Below, piece after piece: positions 28,414 to 39,233 of a DNA stretch of 64,000 nt. The position numbers and the translations under genes are program-made. The notes under the pieces are model-generated. The model made no database searches and was not told the origin of the DNA. It was given only the letters and a program-made list of their open reading frames with translations. Origin of the DNA: Virgibacillus phasianinus (GTDB lineage: Bacteria; Bacillota; Bacilli; Bacillales; Amphibacillaceae); NCBI RefSeq assembly GCF_002216775.1, contig NZ_CP022315.1, forward strand, positions 3,348,001 to 3,412,000, in the 5' to 3' direction. Each line of letters begins with the position of its first letter. The stretch's first letter is position 1.

Positions 28414-30267
28414 TCAGTCAGCCTCCCTTTCAAGTTCTTCTTTGGTTATATGATGCCCTAAATCATCTTTTAATGAACGAATTAACATGGAACCTAGGGT
28501 AATTGCCATACCGATGAAGACTACAGCTAACCAGCCCTTATCATCCACTTGGTAAATAAAACCAAATCCTGCAATAAATAACCCAAGTGACATAACAAAT
28601 GGCAGAATAGATGCATTTGGCATATGAATATCGCCTAGTGGTTCTGAAGGTGTCAGTTTGCCTTTACCTTCTGTCTTTTCAATCCATAGTGGATCAAGTC
28701 CACGAACAAGTGGAACCTGTTTAAAGTTATAATGTGCAGGCGGGGATGCTGTTGCCCATTCTAACGTACGGCCATCCCACGGATCTGCAGGAGCCTTTTC
28801 ACCTTTTGCTGCAGTGTAAAATACGTTAATAACAAATACAATTACAGCAAATGCCATGAAGAACGCGCCAATTGTACTAATTAAGTTTCCAAGATCCAAA
28901 CCTTGATTTGGCAGATATGTTGAATACCTACGAGGCATACCCATTAATCCTAGGAAATGCTGAATAAAGAATGTTAAATGGAATCCAATTAAGAATGTCC
29001 AGAAAGTTAGTTTACCCATTCCTTCATGCAGGATTCTGCCAAACATTTTTGGCCACCAATAATGTAGTCCTGCAAAAATACCAAATATTGTTCCACCAAC
29101 AATTACATAGTGGAAGTGAGCAACCACGAAATAAGAGTCATGGTATTGGTAATCGGCTACTACTGACGCTACCATTACACCCGTCATACCACCAAGCGTA
29201 AATGTTGGGATAAATCCAAGTGCCCATAGCATAGCCGAATTAATTGTAATTTGGCCGCCCCACATTGTTGCCAGCCAGTTAAATATTTTAATACCTGTTG
29301 GTACAGCAATTGCCATTGTCGCAATCGCAAAAATAGAGTTAGCAACTGGCCCAAGACCTACGGTAAACATATGGTGGGCCCAAACCATAAATCCTAGAAA
29401 TGCAATTAGCATGGTAGCAAACACCATTGCTGTATAACCAAATAATCGTTTCTTTGAAAATGTTGAAAAAAGGTCACTAAACAATCCGAATAACGGTAAA
29501 ATCAAAATATAAACCTCTGGGTGACCGAAGATCCAGAATAAATGTTCCCAAATAATTGCATTACCACCAAGGGACGCATCGAAAAATCCGGCGCCAAACA
29601 TTCTTTCAAACATTAGTAAGAATAGTCCAACAGTCAATGCTGGAAATGCAAATAAAATAAGTATACTTGTAATAAATACAGACCATGTAAATAATGGCAT
29701 TCTCATATATGTCATACCTGGTGCACGCATATTAACGATCGTTACCAAAAAGTTAATACCACCAATTAAAGTTCCGGCACCAGCAATCTGGAGTCCTATC
29801 ACATAAAAGTCGACACCATGACCTGGCGATGTAGTTGATAACGGTGCATAGGCAGTCCAACCTGCATCTGGTGCTCCGCCCAAGAACCAACTACAGTTTA
29901 AAATTAGTCCACCAAATAAAAATAACCAAAATCCTAATGAATTAATAAACGGAAACGCAACATCTCGTGCACCAATCTGCAATGGAACCGCTGCATTCAT
30001 CAGGGCGAAGATTAACGGCATGGCTGCTAAGAATATCATCGTTGTTCCATGCATTGTCAATACTTCGTTGTACAAACCATTACTTAGAAATTCACTGTTC
30101 GGTTTGATTAATTGAATCCGAATTAACATAGCTTCTATTCCGCCCATTAGGAAGAAAAAACCACCGCTGAACAAATATAAATGCGCAATTTTTTTATGGT
30201 CAACAGTTGTTAAATAATCCCAAAGCACAGCACCGAAGCCTCTCTTATGAGTAGCTGCATTACTCAC
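28414..30267 (-). CDS. ctaD: CtaD, caa3 cytochrome c oxidase subunit I
   Basis: Catalytic heme a/heme a3-CuB subunit that reduces O2 and pumps protons. 617 residues from a GTG at 30267, with GGAGG 8 nt upstream (open to 30285). Ligand motifs intact: MHGTTM (heme a), FGHPEVYILILP (CuB His and cross-linked Tyr), WAHHMFTVG (CuB) and VVAHFHYV (heme a3/a). Extended C-terminus as in Bacillus caa3 enzymes. Confidence 0.96.
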   Translation of the reverse strand: MSNAATHKRGFGAVLWDYLTTVDHKKIAHLYLFSGGFFFLMGGIEAMLIRIQLIKPNSEFLSNGLYNEVLTMHGTTMIFLAAMPLIFALMNAAVPLQIGARDVAFPFINSLGFWLFLFGGLILNCSWFLGGAPDAGWTAYAPLSTTSPGHGVDFYVIGLQIAGAGTLIGGINFLVTIVNMRAPGMTYMRMPLFTWSVFITSILILFAFPALTVGLFLLMFERMFGAGFFDASLGGNAIIWEHLFWIFGHPEVYILILPLFGLFSDLFSTFSKKRLFGYTAMVFATMLIAFLGFMVWAHHMFTVGLGPVANSIFAIATMAIAVPTGIKIFNWLATMWGGQITINSAMLWALGFIPTFTLGGMTGVMVASVVADYQYHDSYFVVAHFHYVIVGGTIFGIFAGLHYWWPKMFGRILHEGMGKLTFWTFLIGFHLTFFIQHFLGLMGMPRRYSTYLPNQGLDLGNLISTIGAFFMAFAVIVFVINVFYTAAKGEKAPADPWDGRTLEWATASPPAHYNFKQVPLVRGLDPLWIEKTEGKGKLTPSEPLGDIHMPNASILPFVMSLGLFIAGFGFIYQVDDKGWLAVVFIGMAITLGSMLIRSLKDDLGHHITKEELEREAD

Positions 30268-30294
30268 TACTTTAACCTCCCTCATACTAATTTA

Positions 30295-31347
30295 CTATTT
30301 CCCAGCATCTTCAGCCGTTATACTAGACGGTTTCAGTTGCAATAAGTAATCTGCAATTTTGCTTGCTTCATCTCTTGATAGCTCTGGGTATTTGCCATCC
30401 ATCTTGTTACCAGGCTTTATGGAATCCGGATTCATAATCCAACTAATCAGGTTTTCTTTATTATGATCCAATATTCCAGCAATGCGTGTACGCTCACCAA
30501 AGTTAGTTAAGTTTGGTCCAACCTGTACCGGTGAGGAACCGATTGCATGACACCCCATACAATTACTTTCTTCAAACAATGTTTGCCCCTGCTTTGCAGT
30601 TTCGCCTTCAGCAACTGCTTTAGGATCAACGTTTTGCATATCCTTCACCCATTGATCAAATTCTTCTGGGCTGACAGCAATAATTTTAAAATCCATTAGC
30701 GCATGTGACGGACCACATAACTCAGCACACTTACCATAGTAAACGCCTTCTTCATTGGCCTTTATGAACATTGTATTTTCGTTTTCAGGGTTTACGTCCA
30801 TTTTTCCAGAAATAGCCGGAACCCAGAATGAGTGAATAACATCAGACGATTTCATGTTTAAATATACCTTTTCGCCTGTTGGAATATACAAATCCTGACT
30901 TGTTTGTATTTCCTGGCCCTTGTAATTAAAGTGCCACCAGTATTGGTTACCTGTAACTTCAACATTAAGCTTATCTTTTGCCCCTGATTCGTCCGCTAAG
31001 TCAAACGTTGCGGCTACAGTAGGAACAGCAATGATAATTAGCAATAATATCGGAATTACTGTCCAAATTGTTTCAAGAGTTTTATTTCCTTCAACTTGTT
31101 TTGGAATAAAGTCTTTTTGTCCTTTCTTTTTACGGAAACGAACTAAAACTGTAATATATACCAACATTACAATTAGCAGGACAAATAGCATAATAATTGC
31201 AGTCAGAATAATTAAATCTAACGACTTTTCAGCTCCATATCCCTTAGGTATTAAAGCACTTAAATTTTCTTGACCACACCCTGAAAGTAAAAGTGCCAAT
31301 GAGCCAAATAAAGTTAAAGCTCTAAATTTTCCCATCCAACCTTTCAT
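30295..31347 (-). CDS. ctaC: CtaC, caa3 oxidase subunit II with fused cytochrome c domain
   Basis: 350-residue lipoprotein: lipobox LSGC (Cys 24), two transmembrane helices (about 42-70, 93-112), cupredoxin domain with CuA ligands (H172, C207, C211, H215, M218), then a C-terminal cytochrome c domain with CMGCH (C263, C266, H267). The fused cytochrome defines a caa3-type rather than aa3-type oxidase. Confidence 0.96.
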   Translation of the reverse strand: MKGWMGKFRALTLFGSLALLLSGCGQENLSALIPKGYGAEKSLDLIILTAIIMLFVLLIVMLVYITVLVRFRKKKGQKDFIPKQVEGNKTLETIWTVIPILLLIIIAVPTVAATFDLADESGAKDKLNVEVTGNQYWWHFNYKGQEIQTSQDLYIPTGEKVYLNMKSSDVIHSFWVPAISGKMDVNPENENTMFIKANEEGVYYGKCAELCGPSHALMDFKIIAVSPEEFDQWVKDMQNVDPKAVAEGETAKQGQTLFEESNCMGCHAIGSSPVQVGPNLTNFGERTRIAGILDHNKENLISWIMNPDSIKPGNKMDGKYPELSRDEASKIADYLLQLKPSSITAEDAGK

Positions 31348-31421
31348 GCAATCATACCTCTCTTTCTTTTGTTTCTTCCTTATATAATTTTGTGATTAAG
31401 GACAATTACGGAATTCATTAC

Positions 31422-32363
31422 TTAACTAAAGGGGAAATCAAATGTTACAACAACCATCATTAAAAATAATATAGTTAAATAGTTCAACGAATAAATAAAC
31501 ATCATATTTGCCCATTTCAGGTCATTTTTCATAAACAACCCTTTAATACCCAGTGCAAGCCAGCCGACATTTAATAACGTTGCAATAACAACAAACGTTG
31601 TACCAAGCTGTGCTAGATAAAATGGCAATGGCAATAGACAGGCTGTATAAACAACCATTTGTCTTTTTGTAAATTCAAAACCATGTACAACCGGTAGCAT
31701 AGGTATACCGGCAGCCTTATATTCATCACACTTTTTCATTGCCAAGGCAAGAAAATGTGGAGTCTGCCAGATAAACATGATTAAAAATAAGACAATCGCC
31801 TCAATATGAAGATTTGGATCAATTGCTGCCCATCCAATTAATGGCGGCATGGCACCAGAAAAACTGCCGACTACTGTATTTAGTGTATACCTGCGTTTTG
31901 ACCACATTGTATATAGAACTACATACGTAAACCAGCCAAAAAAGCCAAACACAGCGGCCTGAACAGTAGTTAATAACAAAAGGATTAGACCTATTCCGGT
32001 TGTGGCAATACCAACTATCAGGACATGATTCAAAGCGATAGTTCCCGTTACAGTTGGTCTCGTTTTAGTGCGAGACATAACAGGGTCAATATCGCGATCA
32101 TACCAGTTATTAAGTATACAACCACCGGCAATTACTAAAGCGGTACCGGCCATTGTTAACAAGAAAATATCCCAATTATTAACGAAAGAAACATTCGTAA
32201 AATGAAGCGCTAACCAAAATCCAGTGAAAGTGGTGATTAAGTTAGAATTTACAATTCCTACTTTAAAGAGGGCTTTTAAATCTGCAAACAATGTCGTATC
32301 TTTGTTTTCTGATGTAGCAACATTTCCAATCATTCGTGAAGATGTTGTCTCCACTTTATTCAT
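31422..32363 (-). CDS. ctaB: CtaB, protoheme IX farnesyltransferase (heme O synthase)
   Basis: Converts heme B to heme O. 313 residues from the ATG at 32363, with GGGGGG upstream; an in-frame upstream extension to 32456 lacks support. UbiA-type prenyltransferase with about nine helices; [19 protein letters not shown] holds the Asp-rich prenyl-PP site. First gene of the cta operon and divergent from ctaA, which makes heme A from its product. Confidence 0.94.
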   Translation of the reverse strand: MNKVETTSSRMIGNVATSENKDTTLFADLKALFKVGIVNSNLITTFTGFWLALHFTNVSFVNNWDIFLLTMAGTALVIAGGCILNNWYDRDIDPVMSRTKTRPTVTGTIALNHVLIVGIATTGIGLILLLLTTVQAAVFGFFGWFTYVVLYTMWSKRRYTLNTVVGSFSGAMPPLIGWAAIDPNLHIEAIVLFLIMFIWQTPHFLALAMKKCDEYKAAGIPMLPVVHGFEFTKRQMVVYTACLLPLPFYLAQLGTTFVVIATLLNVGWLALGIKGLFMKNDLKWANMMFIYSLNYLTILFLMMVVVTFDFPFS

Positions 32364-32851
32364 TCCATATATCCCCCCTTCAACTTTCCAACATAAAGGC
32401 ACAAAATTATATAGAACATATGATGGAACGATAGTGTTACTACTTACTATCTCCAAAAGTATCCTATGTATTACCTTAATTGTATCATGAATTTGTATTA
32501 CAATCTATTTACTTTATAGGTATATTTCATTTTTAAACAAGTTATATGTGACAGGTTTGTGAAGTCTTGATTAAAAATAAAATAAAAGGGATAAGCCCTT
32601 TATATAAGTAAAGTCTTGCCTTAAAACCTATTTTTTCTGATGGTATATTGAAATACAAATCCCCTATATTATTTCTAGCAAAAGACTTCGAACAATGCAA
32701 GCTAATTTAATTTTTTTGTTATAATATGGCTTTTCTTGTACGATAATTTGACAATTGTGTGTAAGAATGGCTTTTTCCGCTGATTTTAATTGCTTTGTAT
32801 ATTGAAGAAGTATTATCATGAGGTATATCAAGAAAAAAGTGAGGCATTCTT
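32364..32851. promoter_or_regulatory. Divergent ctaB/ctaA control region
   Basis: About 490 bp without a gene, AT-rich. TATAAT is present on the plus strand near 32720 but with no good -35 at 17 bp; a TTGACA near 32748 lacks a good -10. In B. subtilis this intergenic region is controlled by ResD and CcpA; I cannot identify their sites by eye. Confidence 0.45.
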
Positions 32852-33763
32852 ATGATCAGATCGTTAAAATGGCTATCCGTAGTTGCTACGGTAGGCATGT
32901 TTTTTGTATTAATTGGTGGTGCACTGGTAACAAAAACAGGTTCTGGAGCAGGCTGCGGATCAAGCTGGCCGTTGTGTGAAGGACAATTTGTGCCAACAAT
33001 GATTACTCCTGAGTTGTTAATTGAATTAAGTCATCGGCTTGTAACAGGAGTTGTTGGATTTGTCGTTCTTGCTTTATCCATTCTATCATGGCGGAAGATC
33101 GGGCATATCCGTGAGGTTAAATTTTTAGCATTTTTGTCTGTTTTCTTCTTGTTAGCCCAAGCATTGATTGGCGCAGCTGCAGTAAAATGGGGGCAATCAG
33201 AATTCGTACTAGCCGCCCATTTTGGTATTTCATTAATATCTTTCGCTTCTGTGTTTTTGCTTACATTATTAGTATTTGAAATTGATAAGAAATTTGATGC
33301 GAATTCGCTGCATATTAAAAAGAAACATCGAATTGAAATATATGCAATATCCGTTTATACGTTAATGGTGGTTTATACTGGAGCACTAGTTCGGCATGCG
33401 GAAGCAAGTCTTGTATGTGGTGATTGGCCATTTTGTACAAATACTCAACCTTTTGATTTCACTTCATTCAGGCTTGATCAGTGGATTCATATGGGGCACC
33501 GTTTGGCCGCAGGTTTATTATTCGTATGGACAATCATTCTTTTTGTAAAAATAATCAGGAATTACCGGAACAATCGGGTTATGGTTTGGGGTTGGTCCGT
33601 TACTCTCGGGCTGATTTGCATTCAGGTATTTTTTGGCGCAATGATTATTTTCACATTGCTAAACCTTGGAATAGCATTAATGCATGCTTTCGTAGTATCT
33701 TGTTATTTTGCGATGCTGAGTTATTTTATTTTACTTTCAAACCGAAGTGCAAAATACGAGTGA
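32852..33763 (+). CDS. ctaA: CtaA, heme A synthase
   Basis: Oxidises heme O to heme A in the membrane. 303 residues, eight transmembrane helices in two four-helix halves. GALVTKTGSGAGCGSSWPLC with its Cys pair, SHRLVTG and MGHRLAAG (heme-ligand histidines), and a second Cys pair in LVCGDWPFC are all present. AAAAAGTGAGG precedes the ATG. Confidence 0.95.
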   Translation: MIRSLKWLSVVATVGMFFVLIGGALVTKTGSGAGCGSSWPLCEGQFVPTMITPELLIELSHRLVTGVVGFVVLALSILSWRKIGHIREVKFLAFLSVFFLLAQALIGAAAVKWGQSEFVLAAHFGISLISFASVFLLTLLVFEIDKKFDANSLHIKKKHRIEIYAISVYTLMVVYTGALVRHAEASLVCGDWPFCTNTQPFDFTSFRLDQWIHMGHRLAAGLLFVWTIILFVKIIRNYRNNRVMVWGWSVTLGLICIQVFFGAMIIFTLLNLGIALMHAFVVSCYFAMLSYFILLSNRSAKYE

Positions 33764-33775
33764 GTGGTACACCAG

Positions 33776-33814
33776 AAAAAGTAGCAGCAATCCTGGATTG
33801 CTGCTACTTTTTTG
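33776..33814. terminator. Bidirectional terminator between ctaA and pycA
   Basis: AAAAAGTAGCAGCAATCC paired with GGATTGCTGCTACTTTTTT. Confidence 0.9.
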
Positions 33815-33820
33815 TACCCA

Positions 33821-36800
33821 TTATTCAAATTCAATCAATAAATCATTCACTTTAATAGCTTCTCCGTTACTGACGTGAATCGATTTGATTACACCGTCAA
33901 AAGGAGCCTGAACGGTTGTTTCCATTTTCATTGCCTCAGTTATTAGAAGATAGTCTCCCTTTTTAACTTTATCGCCTTTTTCACAAATAACTTTCACAAC
34001 TGTACCTGGCATTGTAGCTCCAATATGTTTCTCGTTTCCTTTGTCAGCTAGTTGTTTTGTCGCCAGTTGTGATTTTATATTGTCATCTTTTACAACAACT
34101 TCTCTCGATTGTCCATTAAGTTCAAAGTAAATGACTCGTGTACCATCTGCGTGAGCTTCAGAAATAGAAACTAATTTTACGATTAATGTTTTACCTTGTT
34201 CAATTTCTACTTCAATTTCCTCACCAAGGCGCATCCCGTATAAAAATGTTGGTGTGTCCAATACAGACACATCACCATATGTCTCTTGAAAACGATGATA
34301 GTCCATAAACACTTTCGGATATAAAGCGTAGGAAATCATATCAAAACTTGTCACTTGTCGGTCAAGCGTTTTAAATAATGACGACTTTAATGAATTGAAA
34401 TCAACTGGCTCCAGCAATTCTCCAGGACGAACGGTTATCGGTTTTTTACCTTTGAGGATGATCCGTTGCAATTCCTTAGGAAACCCTTGATACGGTTGTC
34501 CAATATATCCTTGTGCAAATTCAATTACAGAATCAGGGAAATCAATTGATTCTCCCCGCTCGTAAATATCGTCCTCTGTTAAATCGTTTTGGACCATAAA
34601 TAAAGTCATATCACCAACAACCTTTGAGGATGGCGTAACCTTTATTACATCCCCAAACATTAGGTTCACTTTATTAAACATCGTCTTAACTTCATTCCAG
34701 CGGTCTTCCAGACCCACGGCTTTCGCTTGTTGTTTCAGGTTACTGTATTGGCCACCAGGCATTTCATGATTGTAAATTTCTGTATGCGGCGACTTCATAC
34801 CACTTTCAAAATCCTGATAATACCCTCGAACATCTTCCCAATAATGAGAAAGTTTCTCATAGGATCCTACATTGATTTTAGGTTGGCGCTTATGCCCTTC
34901 CAACGCATGATACAGTGACTGTGCACTCGGTTGTGACGTTAGTCCCGCCATTGGTCCGTTAGCCACATCTACTACATCAACCCCCGCTTCAATTGCTCGT
35001 GCATACATGTATATACCGTTGCCACTGGTGTCATGTGTATGCAAATGGACCGGGATTGAAATTGAATCTTTTAATGTGGAAATAAGTTGATATGCTGCCT
35101 CAGGTTTGAGCAATCCAGCCATATCTTTAATGCCAAGAATATGAGCCCCTGACTGTTCAAGCTCTTTTGCCAGATTTTTATAATAATCCAGATCATATTT
35201 TGTACGGCCTTTATCAAGAATATCCCCTGTATAACACATTGTTGCTTCAGCAATTTTATTTGATTCCCGAACGGACTGGATAGCCAAATTCATACCTTCG
35301 ACCCAATTTAGACTGTCAAAGATTCTAAATACATCAATACCTGCTGTTGCGCTCTTTTCGACAAATTCTTTTATTAAATTGTCGGGATAGTTTTTATATC
35401 CAACTGCATTGCTTGAGCGGAGAAGCATTTGTAATAAAACATTTGGCATCTGTTCACGTAATTTCAGTAGCCGTTGCCATGGACTTTCTTTTAAGAATCG
35501 GTAGGCAACATCAAACGTTGCTCCTCCCCACATTTCAACAGAAAATAATTCAGGTAATAATCGCGCTGTGGGTTCCGCGATTTGCAATAAATCCTTAGTT
35601 CGAACCCGAGTTGCAAGCAATGATTGATGAGCATCTCGAAATGTTGTGTCAGTTAATAAAACGTCCGGTTGATCAAGCAGCCAAGAAGCGAGGCCCTCTG
35701 GCCCTTTTTCATCAAGAATTTGTTTTGTTCCCCGCGGTATTTCCTGCAACTTGTCAATTTTCGGAATAGGCGGAGTGGTAAATAATGGCTTTTTCTTTTT
35801 GCTAAGTCCTTCAAATCCGTTAACAGAAGTATGTCCAATGTAGGACAACATTTTAGTTCCCCGGTCTTTTCGTTTAGGAAAAACAAATAATTCTGGTGTT
35901 TGATCGATAAAGGTAGTACTGTACTCCCCTGATAGGAAGTTTGAGTGGCGAATCACATTTTCTAAAAATGGAATGTTTGTTTTAATTCCACGAATACGGA
36001 ATTCCCTTAGGTTTCGAACCATTTTATTTGCTGCCTGATCAAAAGATAACGCCCAGGTAGACACTTTTACTAATAAGGAATCATAATGTGGAGAAATTTC
36101 AGCACCTTGGAATCCATTTCCGGCATCTAACCGAACACCAAATCCCCCACCTGTCCGGTAAGCCATAATTTTTCCGGTATCCGGCATAAAGTTGTTTAAT
36201 GGATCCTCCGTTGTAACCCGTGATTGGATTGCATAACCATTCGTTTTGATTGCTTCCTGAGAAGGTATCCCAATAGACTGATCATGCATATCCAGACCTT
36301 CTGCTATTTTAATTTGTGTTTGAACGATATCATAACCGGTAATCAGTTCAGTAATTGTATGTTCAACCTGAACTCTCGGATTTACCTCGATAAAGTAAAA
36401 TTCTTCGTCAGTCACCAAAAACTCAACAGTTCCCGCATTAATGTAATTTACATTTTTCATTAATTTAACTGCTGCTTCGCATATTTCATTTCGTAAGTCA
36501 TTTGGCAGTGAAACACTAGGTGCAACCTCCACTACCTTCTGATGACGTCTTTGTACTGAACAATCACGTTCATATAAATGAACGACATTACCATTTTTAT
36601 CACCAATGATTTGAACCTCTATGTGTTTAGGATTTTCTATCAATTTTTCTACATAAACTTCATCATTGCCAAACGCCGCTTTAGCTTCGGATTTTGCGCG
36701 ATCAAACGCTTCTGACAAACCGGAGTCAGAACGAACAATTCGCATTCCACGTCCCCCACCGCCTAAAGAAGCTTTAATAATAATCGGGAAGCCGGCATTC

Positions 36801-37264
36801 TCACTAAATGCTTTAACTTCTTCCAGTGACTTTACAGGGCCATCACTCCCAGGGATTACTGGTAAGCCAGCCTGTACTGCCTGATATCTTGCCTTAACCT
36901 TATCCCCAAACATGTTTAGATGCTCACTGGTTGGACCAATAAAAGTTAACCCTTCTTCTTCACATCGTTTCGCGAATTGAATATTTTCAGATAGGAAGCC
37001 ATATCCAGGATGTATTGCATCAACACCTACTTGCTTTGCCACCTTAATAATGCCTTCAATATCCAAATATGCGTCGATTGGTTTTTTCCCCTCACCAACT
37101 AAGTATGCTTCATCAGCCTTATAACGATGGTAGGAACCTGAATCCTCTTTGGAATAAACTGCAACTGTTCGGATATTTAATTCTGTACAAGCCCTAAACA
37201 CCCGAATAGCAATCTCGCCTCTGTTTGCCACTAATACTTTTTGTATGGTATTTAACTCGGCCAT
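33821..37264 (-). CDS. pycA: Pyruvate carboxylase
   Basis: Biotin-dependent carboxylation of pyruvate to oxaloacetate. 1147 residues, full length: biotin carboxylase domain (about 8-455, glycine loop SLGGGGRGMR, HLYERDCSVQRRHQK), carboxyltransferase domain (about 535-805, TFRDAHQSLLATR), a central allosteric/linker domain, and a C-terminal biotinyl domain with EAMKM (biotin on the Lys). The ATG overlaps the ftsW end by 13 nt; GAGGAGG lies 6 nt upstream. Confidence 0.97.
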   Translation of the reverse strand: MAELNTIQKVLVANRGEIAIRVFRACTELNIRTVAVYSKEDSGSYHRYKADEAYLVGEGKKPIDAYLDIEGIIKVAKQVGVDAIHPGYGFLSENIQFAKRCEEEGLTFIGPTSEHLNMFGDKVKARYQAVQAGLPVIPGSDGPVKSLEEVKAFSENAGFPIIIKASLGGGGRGMRIVRSDSGLSEAFDRAKSEAKAAFGNDEVYVEKLIENPKHIEVQIIGDKNGNVVHLYERDCSVQRRHQKVVEVAPSVSLPNDLRNEICEAAVKLMKNVNYINAGTVEFLVTDEEFYFIEVNPRVQVEHTITELITGYDIVQTQIKIAEGLDMHDQSIGIPSQEAIKTNGYAIQSRVTTEDPLNNFMPDTGKIMAYRTGGGFGVRLDAGNGFQGAEISPHYDSLLVKVSTWALSFDQAANKMVRNLREFRIRGIKTNIPFLENVIRHSNFLSGEYSTTFIDQTPELFVFPKRKDRGTKMLSYIGHTSVNGFEGLSKKKKPLFTTPPIPKIDKLQEIPRGTKQILDEKGPEGLASWLLDQPDVLLTDTTFRDAHQSLLATRVRTKDLLQIAEPTARLLPELFSVEMWGGATFDVAYRFLKESPWQRLLKLREQMPNVLLQMLLRSSNAVGYKNYPDNLIKEFVEKSATAGIDVFRIFDSLNWVEGMNLAIQSVRESNKIAEATMCYTGDILDKGRTKYDLDYYKNLAKELEQSGAHILGIKDMAGLLKPEAAYQLISTLKDSISIPVHLHTHDTSGNGIYMYARAIEAGVDVVDVANGPMAGLTSQPSAQSLYHALEGHKRQPKINVGSYEKLSHYWEDVRGYYQDFESGMKSPHTEIYNHEMPGGQYSNLKQQAKAVGLEDRWNEVKTMFNKVNLMFGDVIKVTPSSKVVGDMTLFMVQNDLTEDDIYERGESIDFPDSVIEFAQGYIGQPYQGFPKELQRIILKGKKPITVRPGELLEPVDFNSLKSSLFKTLDRQVTSFDMISYALYPKVFMDYHRFQETYGDVSVLDTPTFLYGMRLGEEIEVEIEQGKTLIVKLVSISEAHADGTRVIYFELNGQSREVVVKDDNIKSQLATKQLADKGNEKHIGATMPGTVVKVICEKGDKVKKGDYLLITEAMKMETTVQAPFDGVIKSIHVSNGEAIKVNDLLIEFE

Positions 37265-38433
37265 GATCTTCCTCCTCGATTAAATGATTGATTTCTATTT
37301 GTGTCCTGATTAACCTTAACCGGTTCTTGTTCTTTTCTTTTCACGGATTTTGCAATGTTGTTTAGTATCCCCATGGAGGCCAGCATTACGAGCAGTGACG
37401 AACCGCCGTAACTGACAAATGGTAATGGAACACCAGTAATTGGCAGTAAACCACTGATGGCACCTAGATTAATAAATGCTTGGACACCCACCATCGATGA
37501 TATTCCTATCGCCAATAGAGCACCAAAACTGTCCTCACACTTTCTGGCAATAAAGATTCCTCTAAGAACAATCAACGACAGCATCCCTATTACAATAACT
37601 ACTCCTACAAATCCAAGTTCTTCAGCAATAACCGCCATGATAAAATCTGTATGCGGTTCAAGCAGATATCCAAGTTTTTGAACACTATGGCCTAAGCCTT
37701 CACCTGAAATCCCACCAACACCAATCGCCAGATACGATTGAATCAAATGGTAGCCATCTGTATTTGGCGTTTCAAACGGTTGATACGCCCCCGTAAATCT
37801 GGCAAGCCTCTCATCAGTCACCATCTGAGGGGCTGCTAAAGCAATTACAATTAGTCCAGCCAAAATAAGAATTGTTAGATGACGAAACTTTATACCAGAA
37901 CTAAATATGACAGAACAGGCAATCAGAAAAATAATTGCCGCTGTACCGACATCTGGTTGCATGATGATGAGACCAAGAACAATTCCAGTCATAATTAACG
38001 GAGGCACAACACCCGTTTTAAAGTCATTTATGTATGTTTGTTTCTTTGAATAAATGCTTGCCAGATACATAATCAGCCCTATTTTGGCAAATTCTGCAGG
38101 CTGCAGACTAACTGGTCCAAAATCAAACCAGGATTTAGCATTGTTTACCGACTTACCAAAGATCAATACCCCAACTAGAAGCACCAATATAATTAAAATA
38201 ATAATTTTCATTAATTTTTGATAGTACTTATACGGAAACGCTGAACAAAGAATAAAACCTGCCATACCAAGAACAAACCATTGTATTTGTCTATAAAAAT
38301 AATGTGTACTTTCAAATCCCTCCATAACTGCAATAACCATGCTGGCACTGTAAATCATGACAATACCAAATCCTGAAAGTAGAATTGGAGTTATCATCAG
38401 TGTAAAATCGTAATCTTTTAATTTCTTTATCAT
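37252..38433 (-). CDS. ftsW: FtsW, septal SEDS glycosyltransferase
   Basis: 393 residues from the ATG at 38433 (GGGGAG 7 nt upstream; open to 38448). Ten transmembrane helices, SEDS motifs SLQPAEFAKIGLIMYLAS, AVIAEELGFVG and PLPFVSYGGSSLL. Polymerises lipid II at the septum with PBP2B. Placement next to pycA, far from the dcw cluster, is as in B. subtilis, where FtsW (ylaO) maps here and SpoVE in dcw. Confidence 0.92.
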   Translation of the reverse strand: MIKKLKDYDFTLMITPILLSGFGIVMIYSASMVIAVMEGFESTHYFYRQIQWFVLGMAGFILCSAFPYKYYQKLMKIIILIILVLLVGVLIFGKSVNNAKSWFDFGPVSLQPAEFAKIGLIMYLASIYSKKQTYINDFKTGVVPPLIMTGIVLGLIIMQPDVGTAAIIFLIACSVIFSSGIKFRHLTILILAGLIVIALAAPQMVTDERLARFTGAYQPFETPNTDGYHLIQSYLAIGVGGISGEGLGHSVQKLGYLLEPHTDFIMAVIAEELGFVGVVIVIGMLSLIVLRGIFIARKCEDSFGALLAIGISSMVGVQAFINLGAISGLLPITGVPLPFVSYGGSSLLVMLASMGILNNIAKSVKRKEQEPVKVNQDTNRNQSFNRGGRSWPS

Positions 38434-38580
38434 CTTACTTCTCCCCATAATATGTAATAGAGCAATGATGAAAGAGAAATTTTAAATAGTATAACATACT
38501 TAATTTGAATAGTGTATGTATTTTCAGAATTCTGTTTCATCAATGCCTTTTTTCTTTCCCTTTTCTGTCATGTGCTGTAA

Positions 38581-38618
38581 TAAAAAAACCTTGCCTTAGT
38601 GTGCGTGGGCAAAGTTTT
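38581..38618 (-). terminator. Terminator after ylaN
   Basis: AACTTTGCC/GGCAAGGTT stem followed by TTTTTT on the minus strand. Confidence 0.8.
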
Positions 38619-38658
38619 GCTGAATTATATCTACACAAAACAACCTAACAATATTTTG

Positions 38659-38943
38659 TTAAATTGAGTTCTGTGCTGCTTCATGTAATATATTAAGCTG
38701 CTTCTCCAGATTTTCAAGAAGTGCTTTTCCTTCATCCTCATTGATTAAGTCCAAGCGCACTGCGAAATCAATCTCTCTTGAAAGACCAAACATTTGAGTA
38801 TCTAATACCTCTTCATATAAGGGGCACTGTGGCATAGTTAAATTATCGATTTGCACCTCGATAAGTTTTACTATTTTATCGGCGTCTGCCTTTAATAGAG
38901 CGTACGCTTTTTCACGATGATTTACGGTCACCTCAGGAATCAA
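38659..38943 (-). CDS. ylaN: YlaN (UPF0358), iron-homeostasis-linked protein
   Basis: 94 residues, all-helical; [38 protein letters not shown] spans the conserved core with its single Cys. B. subtilis and S. aureus YlaN are connected with Fur and iron limitation. Single-gene unit ahead of ftsW, as in B. subtilis. Confidence 0.92.
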   Translation of the reverse strand: MIPEVTVNHREKAYALLKADADKIVKLIEVQIDNLTMPQCPLYEEVLDTQMFGLSREIDFAVRLDLINEDEGKALLENLEKQLNILHEAAQNSI

Positions 38944-39233
38944 ATGAATCCCTCCAATTAAAAGACTTTCTTACTATTATATTATCGTTCCACACGATAA
39001 AATGCAAATTATATTTTAGAAAATCTTGGCTTGTCGCCAAGAACTAATTGCGAAGCCTTAGATTTTTTTATACTTTATATCGATAAAGATTTATACTTTT
39101 TAAAGTGATAAAAATTTCGGGACTGTCCGACCAATTCATAAGCATCTTGTATATGTTTGTGATAGAATAAATATCGTAAAAAATTTATATGCATTCTTCG
39201 TTACTGAGAATTAAAGAAAGGTGGAAAAAATAG

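Noticed and set aside
32364-32851. Possible riboswitch or CRISPR-like array in the larger intergenic gaps
   Set aside because: No regular spacer-repeat pattern or recognisable aptamer core was seen here or elsewhere in the window.
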